Shown here: piece by piece, positions 53,764 to 63,121 of the stretch
Numbering within the stretch: the first letter of the stretch is position 1
Layout of the letters: each line of letters opens with the position of its first letter
Source of the DNA: JAGKXC01 sp964554385
GTDB taxonomy: Bacteria > Bacteroidota > Bacteroidia > NS11-12g > UBA955
Assembly (NCBI GenBank): GCA_964554385.1
Contig: CAZKOM010000002.1
Location: 1 to 64,000, forward strand
Reading direction: 5' to 3'
Length of the DNA stretch: 64,000 nt
The notes under the pieces: generated by a model
Databases searched by the model: none
What the model was told of the DNA's origin: nothing
Seen by the model: only the letters and a program-made list of their open reading frames with translations
Made by a program: the position numbers and the translations under genes

Positions 53764-54255
53764 CGCTTGTTCAATTTGGCTTGCATGGTGGTCTCCATGC
53801 CAAGCGTATAAACGGATTAAATCCGATAAACTCACATCTCGTTTACTTTCAGGGTGATGCAATTGTTTAACTAGGTGCGCTACAGGTTCTTTCAGTGCCT
53901 CAAGTAACAATAACGACCAACGTTGATGTAAGCCGATTAAACATATTACACTTGACTCTATCGGAAATTCACAATCGAACTGACTGGCCCATATATTCTC
54001 ATCATAAGGCTGAATTTCTAAAGTGTCTTGAGCGATAATATGCTTTGTTCTGATATACGCATTCAAGTGAGAATCCATAAGATGATGAACAATTTGAGTA
54101 ATCGTCCAACCACCATCGCGATATCTGAAATTTCTATTTTCGTCGCTTACATTTTTCAGTATTCTAGTTAGTTTATCGGGAAATTGCTGAATTTGCAACA
54201 CGCAATTCAATAAATCTTCCATGGATGTTGGCGCATCCCAGTTAAAATCCGCCAT
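53746..54255 (-). CDS. DinB-fold putative metal-dependent hydrolase / bacillithiol S-transferase-like (YfiT/BstA)
   Basis: The 169-residue four-helix protein shows the YfiT/BstA pattern closely. It has FRYRDGGWTITQIVHHLMDSH (first metal His), NAYIRTKHIIAQD, LEIQPYDENIWA, a mid-helix LHQRWSLLLLEAL, and the closing LYAWHGDHHASQIE with two further His ligands. BstA enzymes conjugate bacillithiol to electrophiles. A hydrolase role is the older annotation. It begins 4 bases after the serS stop, on the same strand. Confidence 0.82.
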   Translation of the reverse strand: MADFNWDAPTSMEDLLNCVLQIQQFPDKLTRILKNVSDENRNFRYRDGGWTITQIVHHLMDSHLNAYIRTKHIIAQDTLEIQPYDENIWASQFDCEFPIESSVICLIGLHQRWSLLLLEALKEPVAHLVKQLHHPESKRDVSLSDLIRLYAWHGDHHASQIEQALLRGF

Positions 54256-54259
54256 ACTA

Positions 54260-55533
54260 TTAATTTATTAAATCAAAACCAGTATATGGAACCAAAACAG
54301 GAGGAACAACAATTCCATTGGGTGTTTGATAATTTTCCAATAGAGCCGCTACGATTCTTGGCAACGCTAAGGCAGAACCATTTAATGAATGAGCAAGTTC
54401 TGTTTTACCGTCAGCGTTTCTAAATCGGCACTTTAACCGATTGGTTTGAAATGTTTCAAAATTACTAACTGAACTACATTCCAACCATTTTTCCTGAGCT
54501 CCACTCCAAACCTCCATATCAAAGGTTTTGGCACTAGTGAATCCCATATCACCACCACATAATAATAAAACGCGGTAGTGCAAGAGCAATTTCTTCAATA
54601 GCGATTAAACGAAATTGNNNNNNNNNNTTCTAATGTTTGATTTGACTCCGATGGTTTTACAATTTGCACAATTTCAACTTTATCAAATTGATGCAAACGA
54701 TTTAATCCTCGCACATGTGCGCCGTAACTACCGGCTTCTCTTCTGAAACAAGGTGTATACCCAGCGTTTTTAATCGGCAATTGCTTATCCTCCAAAATCA
54801 CGTCGCGATATAAATTTGTAATTGGCACCTCAGCGGTAGGAATTAGATACAAGTCATCCACTGTTGAATGATACATCTGACCCTCTTTATCTGGTAATTG
54901 ACCTGTTCCATAACCACTATCTGCATTTACCATTAGTGGAGGTTGGATTTCTGTATAACCAGCAGCATTGGCTTCATTTAGGAAAAACTGAATCAACGCA
55001 CGCTGAAAGATTGCTCCTTTACCCTTGTAAACAGGGAAACCAGCACCTGTTATTTTTACACCCAATTCAAAATCGATGATATTGTACTTTTTCGCCAGTT
55101 CCCAATGTGGTAGAGCTGAATCATCTAATGTAGGCTTGCTTCCAAATTCCAATACAGTAACATTATCGTCTGCAGATTTTCCCACAGGGACATCCAATTG
55201 TGGTGTATTTGGAATGGTTAACAGCAATTGAGTTAAAGTCGTTTCTCCCGATTCTACCGCATTTTCTAATTCTTTTAATTGATCTTTTAAACCAGAGGAT
55301 TGATCCTTCAGTTTATCGCCTTCTGCTTTATTGCCCGATTTATAAAAATCGCCAATTTGGGATGAAATTTGATTTAATTGAGCTTGCGTTTGCTCCATTT
55401 GGGTTCTAATTGCTCGATTTTTCTCATCAAGCAATAAAACTTCAGAAATCAATGATTTGCCATCTATTCCACGGATATTCAATCGATTTATCAAATCCTC
55501 GGAATTTCTTCGTATTGCAGCAATTTGTAGCAT
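54260..55533 (-). CDS. serS: Seryl-tRNA synthetase, interrupted by an assembly gap
   Basis: The N-terminal coiled-coil arm (residues 30-105, IRTQMEQTQAQLNQISSQIG) and the class II core up to CFRREAGSYGAHVRGLNRLHQFDKVEIVQIVKP lie in 54628-55533. The C-terminal part, with YRVLLLCGGDMGFTSAKTFDMEVW and the motif 3 block SLNGSALALPRIVAALLENYQ, is in 54260-54617. Ten Ns sit between, and the two sides are in different frames. The downstream side also shows one in-frame TAA at 54605-54607 where homologues have Glu before SLLKKL. I read this as a gap of wrong size plus an edge error, not as a pseudogene. Confidence 0.9.
54618..54627. other. Assembly gap (10 N)
   Basis: Ten undetermined bases lie inside serS. 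The flanks need a different length, about 8 bases modulo 3, to restore one frame. Confidence 0.98.
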
Positions 55534-55593
55534 AAAAATAAAGTGCGAAATTCCGTATAATTTTCAAAAAAAAGGAATTCTAAACCAATAATT

Positions 55594-57006
55594 CTAAACA
55601 ATTCTTGACTTTATGCCGAGACTCGCTGCTATTGTCTTAGCTTTTACCAAGGCTGCATCCAGTTGATTCTCTATTTCGCCCTCTAAAATGGCTTCCCTTA
55701 CGGCTTCTTTTATTTGGCCAATGTATTGAGGATTAGAAATCTCAAAATATTGAATAATATGATTTCCGGTAAGTACGGGTTGCCAATTTCTTAATTCATC
55801 TTTAGCATTTACTTCAGCAATTTTCTTTTCTACGAGAACCAAATTCTTCAAGTGCTTTTCTACTTTAGCTTCGTTTTTACTGGTTATATCGGCTCTACAC
55901 AATAAAATCAAATCATTTACAACATCACCTGCATCTACAATTAATCTTCTAACTGCAGAATCCGTAACTGTTTCTTTACTCAAAACTATAGGTCTAAGAT
56001 GGAGTAATACTAACTTCTCCACATAGCGCATTTTCTCGTCTAGTGGAAGTCGCAGACGCTTAAATATACCTTTCACCATTCTAGCACCTTTATCCTCATG
56101 ACCGTGGAATGTCCAGCCAACTTTGGGGTCAAATCTTTTCGTTGCAGGTTTAGCTATATCGTGTAAAATAGCGGCCCAACGCAACCATAGATTTTGAGAT
56201 AAATTACAGATATTGTCCAAAACTTGCAACGTATGATAAAAGTTATCTTTATGGGATTTACCTGCTATCGTCTCTACTCCATGTAAAGCTACCAACTCAG
56301 GGAATACTATGGAAAGCAAACCTACATTGTACATTAATTCAAATGCTCTTGATGGTTTGTTTCCCAAGATCATTCCATTCAGTTCATCTGTAATTCTCTC
56401 TTGCGAAACAATTTCAATACGTTGAGCATTGGCGGCAAGCGCTTCAAGTGTTTTTGTTTCTATTCTAAAATCGAGCCTGCAAGCAAATCGTATCGCGCGG
56501 AACATTCTTAAAGGATCGTCTGAAAATGTAATATTCGGTTCCGCACAGGTCTTGATTATTCCATTTTGTAAATCTTGCACCCCATTGAATGGATCATGTA
56601 AATCGCCATAATTATCGCTATTTAACGATAAATACATACAATTTATGGTAAAATCTCTTCTATTTTGATCGTCTTCTAGGGAACCATCTTCTACTATAGG
56701 TTTTCGAGAGTTGCTACGATAGGATTCTTTTCTAGCTCCAATAAATTCAATAATATAATCTTCGGATTTTAATTGGGCAGTACCAAAATTCCGAAAAACC
56801 ACCAAAGAATGTTCTTCTGATAGTCTATTAGCGACCGCCTCAGCGAATAATACCCCAGAACCTACTGTAACGATATCAATATCTTTATTTTCTCTTTTCA
56901 GCATTAAATCACGAACAAAACCACCCACAACCCAAGCTTTCAGGTTAAGTTCGTCGGCAACTTGTCCAATTATTCTTAAAATTGGTAACTCTAATGCTTC
57001 TTCCAC
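55594..57006 (-). CDS. CCA-adding-type tRNA nucleotidyltransferase with HD domain
   Basis: The 470-residue protein has the class II nucleotidyltransferase core (WVVGGFVRDLMLKRENKDIDIVTVG, with the G-G and DxD residues). The arm motif RRDFTINCMYLSL, the DDPLRMFRAIRFACRLDF block and a C-terminal HD domain (WAAILHDIAKPATK, FHGHEDKGARM) follow. It should add or repair the CCA end of tRNAs, which this genome needs because the tRNA-Leu here lacks an encoded CCA. Poly(A) polymerase is the alternative. I use GTG 57006 as start: TATCTTTG ends 4 bases before it, and the upstream TTG frame start at 57027 lies above the promoter. Confidence 0.9.
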   Translation of the reverse strand: MEEALELPILRIIGQVADELNLKAWVVGGFVRDLMLKRENKDIDIVTVGSGVLFAEAVANRLSEEHSLVVFRNFGTAQLKSEDYIIEFIGARKESYRSNSRKPIVEDGSLEDDQNRRDFTINCMYLSLNSDNYGDLHDPFNGVQDLQNGIIKTCAEPNITFSDDPLRMFRAIRFACRLDFRIETKTLEALAANAQRIEIVSQERITDELNGMILGNKPSRAFELMYNVGLLSIVFPELVALHGVETIAGKSHKDNFYHTLQVLDNICNLSQNLWLRWAAILHDIAKPATKRFDPKVGWTFHGHEDKGARMVKGIFKRLRLPLDEKMRYVEKLVLLHLRPIVLSKETVTDSAVRRLIVDAGDVVNDLILLCRADITSKNEAKVEKHLKNLVLVEKKIAEVNAKDELRNWQPVLTGNHIIQYFEISNPQYIGQIKEAVREAILEGEIENQLDAALVKAKTIAASLGIKSRIV

Positions 57007-57010
57007 GATG

Positions 57011-57018
57011 CAAAGATA
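57011..57018 (-). promoter_or_regulatory. -7 promoter box TATCTTTG for the tRNA nucleotidyltransferase gene
   Basis: An exact TAnnTTTG match ends 4 bases before the GTG at 57006, predicting a leaderless GTG-initiated mRNA. Confidence 0.6.
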
Positions 57019-57028
57019 GAGTTCCAAT

Positions 57029-57036
57029 TATATTTG
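57029..57036 (+). promoter_or_regulatory. -7 promoter box TATATTTG for the membrane protein at 57041
   Basis: An exact TAnnTTTG match ends 4 bases before the ATG. It is divergent from the box at 57018-57011, with 10 bases between. Confidence 0.6.
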
Positions 57037-57040
57037 TACC

Positions 57041-58594
57041 ATGAGCCCAACTAGAAATAAGGCTATTTGGCTGATTATATTCTTGTTTTTAATAAAAACA
57101 ACTATCGTATTTGGGAGTGAAATGGATCATTCTGGCGATGGTTGGGGGTATGCCTGTGAGATATTAAAGCACAATTTCTTATCCGGTCATCATTTACTTT
57201 ACAACATTACTGGTTTTATTTGGCTACAATTATTTGCTTGGCTTCCAGCAAGTCCAATTAAATTATTAAGTTGGATGAATGTGGTTTTTAGTAGTGGAAT
57301 CTTATTTGTCACCTACATGATAATTAAGCGGATCACTAAGTCGGATACATTAATTCTTAGTATTTTATTGTTCCTAGCGAGTTGTTTTGGTTTTTATCGG
57401 TATAGCTTAGAAAATGAAACCTATATATTACCATTATTTTTTGGAATAATTTCAATTTATTATTTATACGATTTAAAAAGATCAAATTTATCTTGGATCG
57501 CTGCTAGTATCGCTTGTCTATACCATCAAATCTACATATTTTGGTTAATCCCGATATTGGTAATAAATATTCAAAAAACTCGTACTTTTAGATCATTTTG
57601 GTATTCTACTGCCCTGGTTTTAACGCCTTATTTCATCGCCTCGTATATTTTCAATTTAAATATTTATAACATTGTATTTCAAGATGTTAATAATGGACTA
57701 GTAAACAATCACTTCAATATTAAAAATTTTCTTATTGGATGTATAAACCTGGTTCGTTCCATAATCGAGATTCATGGTAGAATTGGTATACTCACATTAA
57801 AAATTCCAGAATATACTATTCTTGGAATCATACTGCTAACTGGTCTTATACTCGTACTCTTTAAATTAACTAAAAATACATTTTTAAACATTAAAAATAA
57901 TTTCAATTCAATTACTAAATTACCAGAATTTTACATATTAATATCAACGATATTATTCTCATTTTACTCTAACGGAAATGCTGAGTTTATGGTTGCAATT
58001 CCATTTTTAATTGTATTTATCGCAATAAAACTATTTAAAAAACAACCTAACGATAAATTTAAATTTTATTTAATTTTATTTGGTATTATTAACATTTCCT
58101 GGAATACAATTTATTATCTTATTCCTAATTGTAATGCCAATATCAATGTAAATACGCGAGGTAAATTAAAACTAATTTATTCAGTAATTCATCGCAAAGA
58201 CAACACAAAATTTTTATCTTCAACCGGTTACAATAAAATAACAAGTAAAAACGCCACTGATACGTTAAATGCATCGGATGCATTATTGGAATCAAACATG
58301 ATGGACACTGTAGTTTTTATCAGTTCTGAAGCTGCTGGATTATACAATTGTTTCGATTATGATTTAATTTGGAAAAATCAAACGAAGACTACAGAGATAA
58401 TATTTTTATACCCCGGTGATTCTAAATCGATAAAAAAACATCGCAACTTTACGATGTATACAGATTTAAATTCGGATAAGACAATAAACCGAGCTAGTTT
58501 AACAGAATATCAGAACATTGTTAAGCAGGAAGTTATATTATTAGATTCTATTAAAAGTAAAACTACAATTTACAGAATTAGCAAAATCTTCTAA
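57041..58594 (+). CDS. Polytopic membrane protein, probably GT-C-like glycosyltransferase
   Basis: The 517-residue protein has about eleven hydrophobic helices over residues 8-370 and a soluble C-terminal domain of about 150 residues. The first loop after helix 1 contains acidic residues (SEMDHSGDGWGYACEILKHN), the place where GT-C enzymes keep their catalytic Asp/Glu. WIAASIACLYHQIYIFWLIPIL is typical of such multi-pass proteins. I cannot assign a family with certainty. The gene is AT- and Ile/Asn-rich, as expected for a membrane protein in this genome. It is convergent with ftsE. Confidence 0.55.
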   Translation: MSPTRNKAIWLIIFLFLIKTTIVFGSEMDHSGDGWGYACEILKHNFLSGHHLLYNITGFIWLQLFAWLPASPIKLLSWMNVVFSSGILFVTYMIIKRITKSDTLILSILLFLASCFGFYRYSLENETYILPLFFGIISIYYLYDLKRSNLSWIAASIACLYHQIYIFWLIPILVINIQKTRTFRSFWYSTALVLTPYFIASYIFNLNIYNIVFQDVNNGLVNNHFNIKNFLIGCINLVRSIIEIHGRIGILTLKIPEYTILGIILLTGLILVLFKLTKNTFLNIKNNFNSITKLPEFYILISTILFSFYSNGNAEFMVAIPFLIVFIAIKLFKKQPNDKFKFYLILFGIINISWNTIYYLIPNCNANINVNTRGKLKLIYSVIHRKDNTKFLSSTGYNKITSKNATDTLNASDALLESNMMDTVVFISSEAAGLYNCFDYDLIWKNQTKTTEIIFLYPGDSKSIKKHRNFTMYTDLNSDKTINRASLTEYQNIVKQEVILLDSIKSKTTIYRISKIF

Positions 58595-58619
58595 TCATAG
58601 ACACTTTCAAATTGATTGA

Positions 58620-59336
58620 TTATTGGCTGCCTAAAATATTCAAAACTGGAGATAAATATTCGGCTGGATCTTCAATGTAGTGTATATTTCTATTCGATAA
58701 ACGATAAACGGTCCCTCCAAATTTTTGTATAATTCGATAATCATGTGTAGCCATTAATACAGATGTCCCTTCTTTAGAAATTGATTTAAGCAAGTTCATA
58801 ATCTCATCTGAAACTTCTGGATCTAAATTCCCAGTTGGTTCATCGGCTAAAATCACCTTAGGATTGTTCAATAAAGCCCTAGCGATTACCAAACGTTGTT
58901 GCTCTCCTCCACTGAGTTCTGCAGGTATCTTATAGTCTTTGGTTTGTAATCCTACTTTTTCTAATACTTGGTAGGCACGCTCTTTCATGTCGTGCTTATT
59001 CTTCCAACCCGTAGCTTTTAAGACAAAAAATAGATTTTCAAGTACATTTCTATCTGTTAATAACTGAAAATCTTGAAATACTATTCCTAATTTTCTGCGC
59101 AGGTACGGAATTTCTTTTTTAGTTAAACCTCGTAATTGGTAACTAGCTATAGTTGCATCACCAAAATGCAATGGCAATTCACCGTAAAGTGTTTTTAATA
59201 AAGATGATTTTCCTGAGCCCGTCCTTCCAATTAAAAAAACAAACTCACCTTCTGCAACTTTTAAATCAATGCTTTGTAAGACCTCAATTTGACCTTGAAG
59301 TATGGTTGCGCCAGCTATATAAATTGGATATTCCAC
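58620..59336 (-). CDS. ftsE: ABC transporter ATP-binding protein, FtsE-like
   Basis: The 238-residue ATPase has Walker A GRTGSGKSS (Gly37-Ser45), the Q-loop FQDFQLL, signature LSGGEQQR, Walker B VILADEPTGNLD and the H-loop MATHDYRII. The FQDFQLLTDRNVLENL segment is typical of FtsE, which with FtsX couples division to peptidoglycan hydrolases. No ftsX is adjacent, so the partner must lie elsewhere; a lipoprotein-release (LolD-like) ATPase is the main alternative. The start is GTG, with TACTTTTG ending 4 bases before it. Confidence 0.85.
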   Translation of the reverse strand: MEYPIYIAGATILQGQIEVLQSIDLKVAEGEFVFLIGRTGSGKSSLLKTLYGELPLHFGDATIASYQLRGLTKKEIPYLRRKLGIVFQDFQLLTDRNVLENLFFVLKATGWKNKHDMKERAYQVLEKVGLQTKDYKIPAELSGGEQQRLVIARALLNNPKVILADEPTGNLDPEVSDEIMNLLKSISKEGTSVLMATHDYRIIQKFGGTVYRLSNRNIHYIEDPAEYLSPVLNILGSQ

Positions 59337-59340
59337 AAAT

Positions 59341-59348
59341 CAAAAGTA
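59341..59348 (-). promoter_or_regulatory. -7 promoter box TACTTTTG for the ftsE-like gene
   Basis: An exact TAnnTTTG match ends 4 bases before the GTG start at 59336, predicting a leaderless mRNA. Confidence 0.6.
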
Positions 59349-59421
59349 ATAGCGGTTCTATAACAATTGATATAATGATGTACACAGATGTTCTATTGTA
59401 TAATAAGTTGAACTTTTTTCT

Positions 59422-60123
59422 TTAAAGTTCCCAATTAATTGGATCTATATTTTTCTCAATCAAATATTCGTTGGTTTTCGAAAAAATCCGTGATCCAAAA
59501 AAACCACGATACGCGGACAAAGGACTTGGATGAACTGTAGTAATTATCGAATCAATACTAATTAAAGAATTGTATTTCAATTCATTGCAATAACTACCCA
59601 TCAATATATAAACTAAATCTTTTTTTGATTGAACCAAGGTAGACAATATCGATTCTGTAAACGATTTCCATCCTAATTTGATGTGTGAGTTGGGTTTTTT
59701 CTCTTCCACTGTTAACGTTAAGTTTAGTAGCAAGACCCCTTCTTTTGCCCATGGAGACAAATCTGTTTTTTTTAAAATCGAATTTGAAAGTCCCAAATCT
59801 GACACCAATTCTTTAAGAATGTTCTTTAACGAAGGCGGCGAATTCACCCCGGAATCAACACTAAATGCTAGGCCATTTGCTTGGCCAAATCCGTGATAAG
59901 GATCTTGACCTAATAACACACATTTTATGCTATTTACTGGAGTTAAATGAAAGGCTTTAAAAAGATTTTTACGTAATGGAAATATAGATTTTGATTGATA
60001 TAATTCGTCAATCAACGGTCGAATTAATTCCCATTGTGAAATAGCATTAGAATTATATAAAAATTCAATCCAATCCATTGGCAACTCTGAATAATCTCCA
60101 TCGGTACTATTAGATTGAACCAT
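59422..60123 (-). CDS. ung: Uracil-DNA glycosylase, family 1
   Basis: It excises uracil from DNA. The 233-residue protein carries the water-activating motif GQDPYHG (Asp74), the LLLNLTLTVEEKKPNSH block with the uracil-binding Asn, and the DNA-intercalation loop HPSPLSAYRGFFGSRIF with the catalytic His. It begins 5 bases after the SNF2 helicase gene stop and is probably co-transcribed with it. Confidence 0.96.
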   Translation of the reverse strand: MVQSNSTDGDYSELPMDWIEFLYNSNAISQWELIRPLIDELYQSKSIFPLRKNLFKAFHLTPVNSIKCVLLGQDPYHGFGQANGLAFSVDSGVNSPPSLKNILKELVSDLGLSNSILKKTDLSPWAKEGVLLLNLTLTVEEKKPNSHIKLGWKSFTESILSTLVQSKKDLVYILMGSYCNELKYNSLISIDSIITTVHPSPLSAYRGFFGSRIFSKTNEYLIEKNIDPINWEL

Positions 60124-60128
60124 GAATT

Positions 60129-63017
60129 CTAATTTAACAGATCTTCCAATTCTTCCATATTTAAGGAAGCCAATATTGAATCTTCATCTGGAATTACACT
60201 TTCTGCTAAAGCTGCTTTTTTCGCTTGTAAAGCCAAAATCTTCTCCTCAATTGTATTTTTTGTAATGAACTTATAGGAGAAAACCGGTTTATCTTGTCCA
60301 ATTCTATGCGCCCTGTCTTCGGCTTGTCTCATGGTAAAAGGATTCCACCATGGATCTGCTAAAAACACGTAGTCAGCTGCGGTTAAATTCAATCCGCTAT
60401 TACCTGCTCTTAAACTTAATAAAAAGACCTTTTTTTCTGTCTGGTTCTGAAATTGTACAATTTGTGCTTGACGCTCTTTTTCGTCCATAGATCCATCTAA
60501 ATAGCAGTAGTCGATATTCTTTTCTTGCAAGGATTGCTCAAATATTTTTAAATATCCAACAAATTGCGAGAATAACAATATTTTATGTCCATTGGACAAA
60601 GCCCTATCCAACATTCGCATAATTTCATCATCTTTCCCACTGCTTCCATTGAATTCATCTTCCTTTAGCGATGGATTTAAAGCAATTTGCCGCAGATGCA
60701 TCAATCCGTTGAATATTTTAAGTCTAGATTTTGAAATACCTACATCATTAACGTGTTGAAGAATTTCATTTCTATATTGACTTTTAACATTTTCATACAA
60801 TTCTGCCTGATCCAAACTCATTTCACAAAAATGTACTTTTTCGATTTTGGGCGGCAACTCTTGAACCACCTGCTTTTTAGTTCTCCGAAGCACGAAAGGA
60901 TCAATAAGTTTTCTAAGATTATCCGTTTTCTGAGGGTTCGCACCTTTTTCAATCGGCTTAATAAAATTCTTTTCAAAATAATTAAATGTACCAAGAAGTC
61001 CTGGATTCAAGAAATTCATTTGACTCCAAATATCCAATAAGGTATTTTCAATGGGAGTTCCGGTTAGTGCTACTCTATAATTTGACTTTAATCGCAATAA
61101 CGCTCTTGAGGTTTGAGAAGAAGGATTTTTAATAGCTTGACTTTCATCTAAAACAATAAGGTTAAACCTCATTGTCTCTAGCAATTCAATATCATTCCTC
61201 ATAGTTCCATAACTCATCACAATTAAATCTACGTCTTGAAACTGATTGATACTAATTTTACGATTAAACCCTGTGTATAATAGAACTTTTAACTCAGGAA
61301 AGAACTTATTTGCCTCAGATTGCCAGTTATAAAGGAGGGATTTAGGCGCAATTACGGCAGCTTTAACGAAATTGCCTTCCGTGTTTACTTTTTCATTGGC
61401 CTGTTTACAACTTTCAACAATAATTGCTAGCGTTTGTAACGTTTTACCAAGTCCCATATCATCGGCTAACAGAGCTCCGAACCTTCGATCATGCATGAAT
61501 CGCATCCATCGATACCCTTCTATTTGATAATCTCTGAACTCAGCTTTAAAACCTTCAGGAATTCCGTAATCAGGCATGGTGGTATTTGTCAATTGCTGCG
61601 CTAACTCTTTTATAGATGGTGCATTTTCAAGATATTCATCCAAATAACTCAATAAGGAAACATGAATATTTCTTACCCTGTAAGCTTCATCGTGTATTTC
61701 GGATAAACTAACAATAGGCGAAAATCGGTTAAACCATTCTTTCGGTAATATTACAATTTCACCGTTTGGCAACAAATACTCCTGTTTCTTCTCTAATATA
61801 TTCTTACGGAGTTTAATAAAAGGAATTTCAAAATTTGATAGTTTTACTACGGCTTTAACATCAAACCAATCAATGCCATTTTGAACATTCACCAATAATT
61901 CAATATTTCCCAAATAATAACGAGTAGTATTACTTTCTTGTTGAATAGTAAACCCGCCTCGATGTAGAGCTTCTCTATTTTCATTTAACCACCCAATAAA
62001 ATCAGGAATATTGTCTATTTCCGGCTGTACAAACAAACTACCTGTATGTTGTACTAATCCCAATTCATTTAAGTATTCTAATTTCTCTTTTTCAAAAGCA
62101 TGGCTACGTCTGATTCGATGAAAAATATAATCATTGTTGGCTATTTCTAATCGAACATTGACTTTTTTATTTACATGGTAAGGAAACGACCACGACCCAT
62201 ATTGCATGATAAGGGTCACCGCGGGTTTGTCCCAATCGGAATTTATAGATAGTACGGCTTTTGCGTCTAATTGTTCTGTAACAATATCAAAACCCACCGC
62301 ATATACATCGTTATTTTCCAATAAAGGTTTAACAAACTTATCCATATAGGATGCCTCCTGATGAGGATCAATATGTATAAATTTCCGAGTTAAAAAAGGT
62401 TTTATTTTCTTGCCATCTACGTAATTCGGGAAAAATAGCAACTTCTCAGCGGTCAACAACCAGGCAGGCTGATTTATTAGAATATTTGAGTCATTTTCAT
62501 AGAAATTAACTTTTTCACCACTTTGTTTAATGGTTATAAAATAATTAGTCCCCGTTTCATCTCTTCTAAAATGAAATAACACCGATGCAGGTTCTTCCAT
62601 AAAGGTGATTGAATTTTCAGTAACATCCCCGGGTTTAGTAGAATAATACAGCGGAAAATCCTTAATTATTGTAAGTACTAGCAGTAATTGCTTCTCAATA
62701 TAAGTTCTAATTACCGGCTCGATATCCTTGGTGAAGTGTTTTACAAAAAAATCTCTCGCCTTTACCGGCTTTGTAGATTTTATAAAATGTTTTATTATGT
62801 GATCTACTTCAAACGTTTCAATTATCGCAACGGCTTTCTTCTGGGCGTCATTTAATTTGAAATAATCTGCATTTTTTTCTCTAATTCTTTGATAGGTAAG
62901 CGAATGCTTTCCATTCTCTAACAATTGCACAGCATTGGCTTCCACCAAAATGCCGAAATAAGGATGTTTAACAAATGTAAAAACAACTTCAAACGGCTTA
63001 GAATTAACAACCTCCAT
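60129..63017 (-). CDS. SNF2-family DEAD/DEAH-box helicase
   Basis: The 962-residue protein has an N-terminal half (about 450 residues) of beta-rich sequence without a domain I can name. The SNF2 ATPase follows: motif I DDMGLGKTLQTLA near residue 520, motif II VLDESQAIKN near 623, ALTGTPIEN (motif III), and the C-terminal helicase motifs LFSQFVGYLKIFEQSL, RAGNSGLNLTAADYVFLADPWWNP and AEDRAHRIGQ. It translocates on double-stranded DNA; the biological target is unknown. ATG 63017 and GTG 63023 are both possible starts. The ung gene follows after 5 bases. Confidence 0.92.
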   Translation of the reverse strand: MEVVNSKPFEVVFTFVKHPYFGILVEANAVQLLENGKHSLTYQRIREKNADYFKLNDAQKKAVAIIETFEVDHIIKHFIKSTKPVKARDFFVKHFTKDIEPVIRTYIEKQLLLVLTIIKDFPLYYSTKPGDVTENSITFMEEPASVLFHFRRDETGTNYFITIKQSGEKVNFYENDSNILINQPAWLLTAEKLLFFPNYVDGKKIKPFLTRKFIHIDPHQEASYMDKFVKPLLENNDVYAVGFDIVTEQLDAKAVLSINSDWDKPAVTLIMQYGSWSFPYHVNKKVNVRLEIANNDYIFHRIRRSHAFEKEKLEYLNELGLVQHTGSLFVQPEIDNIPDFIGWLNENREALHRGGFTIQQESNTTRYYLGNIELLVNVQNGIDWFDVKAVVKLSNFEIPFIKLRKNILEKKQEYLLPNGEIVILPKEWFNRFSPIVSLSEIHDEAYRVRNIHVSLLSYLDEYLENAPSIKELAQQLTNTTMPDYGIPEGFKAEFRDYQIEGYRWMRFMHDRRFGALLADDMGLGKTLQTLAIIVESCKQANEKVNTEGNFVKAAVIAPKSLLYNWQSEANKFFPELKVLLYTGFNRKISINQFQDVDLIVMSYGTMRNDIELLETMRFNLIVLDESQAIKNPSSQTSRALLRLKSNYRVALTGTPIENTLLDIWSQMNFLNPGLLGTFNYFEKNFIKPIEKGANPQKTDNLRKLIDPFVLRRTKKQVVQELPPKIEKVHFCEMSLDQAELYENVKSQYRNEILQHVNDVGISKSRLKIFNGLMHLRQIALNPSLKEDEFNGSSGKDDEIMRMLDRALSNGHKILLFSQFVGYLKIFEQSLQEKNIDYCYLDGSMDEKERQAQIVQFQNQTEKKVFLLSLRAGNSGLNLTAADYVFLADPWWNPFTMRQAEDRAHRIGQDKPVFSYKFITKNTIEEKILALQAKKAALAESVIPDEDSILASLNMEELEDLLN

Positions 63018-63092
63018 TATCACTCAAGTTCAAAACAATGGGAAAACTAAGCAAGAAACCTGAATCCGACAACCTTTTATTGGTAAAGATGA

Positions 63093-63100
63093 TAAATTTG
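63093..63100 (+). promoter_or_regulatory. -7 promoter box TAAATTTG for the methionine sulfoxide reductase gene
   Basis: An exact TAnnTTTG match lies 21 bases before the ATG at 63122. Confidence 0.5.
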
Positions 63101-63121
63101 TAAAGGTATCTTTACGAAATT

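Noticed and set aside
54260..54598. C-terminal serS frame as an independent 112-residue gene or a serS pseudogene
   Set aside because: It carries intact class II synthetase motifs that continue the upstream frame. The break coincides with the N gap.
57041..58594. AT- and Ile/Asn-rich gene as a horizontally acquired island
   Set aside because: The composition follows from its membrane-protein content. It sits between housekeeping genes with a native-type promoter, and no mobile element is nearby.
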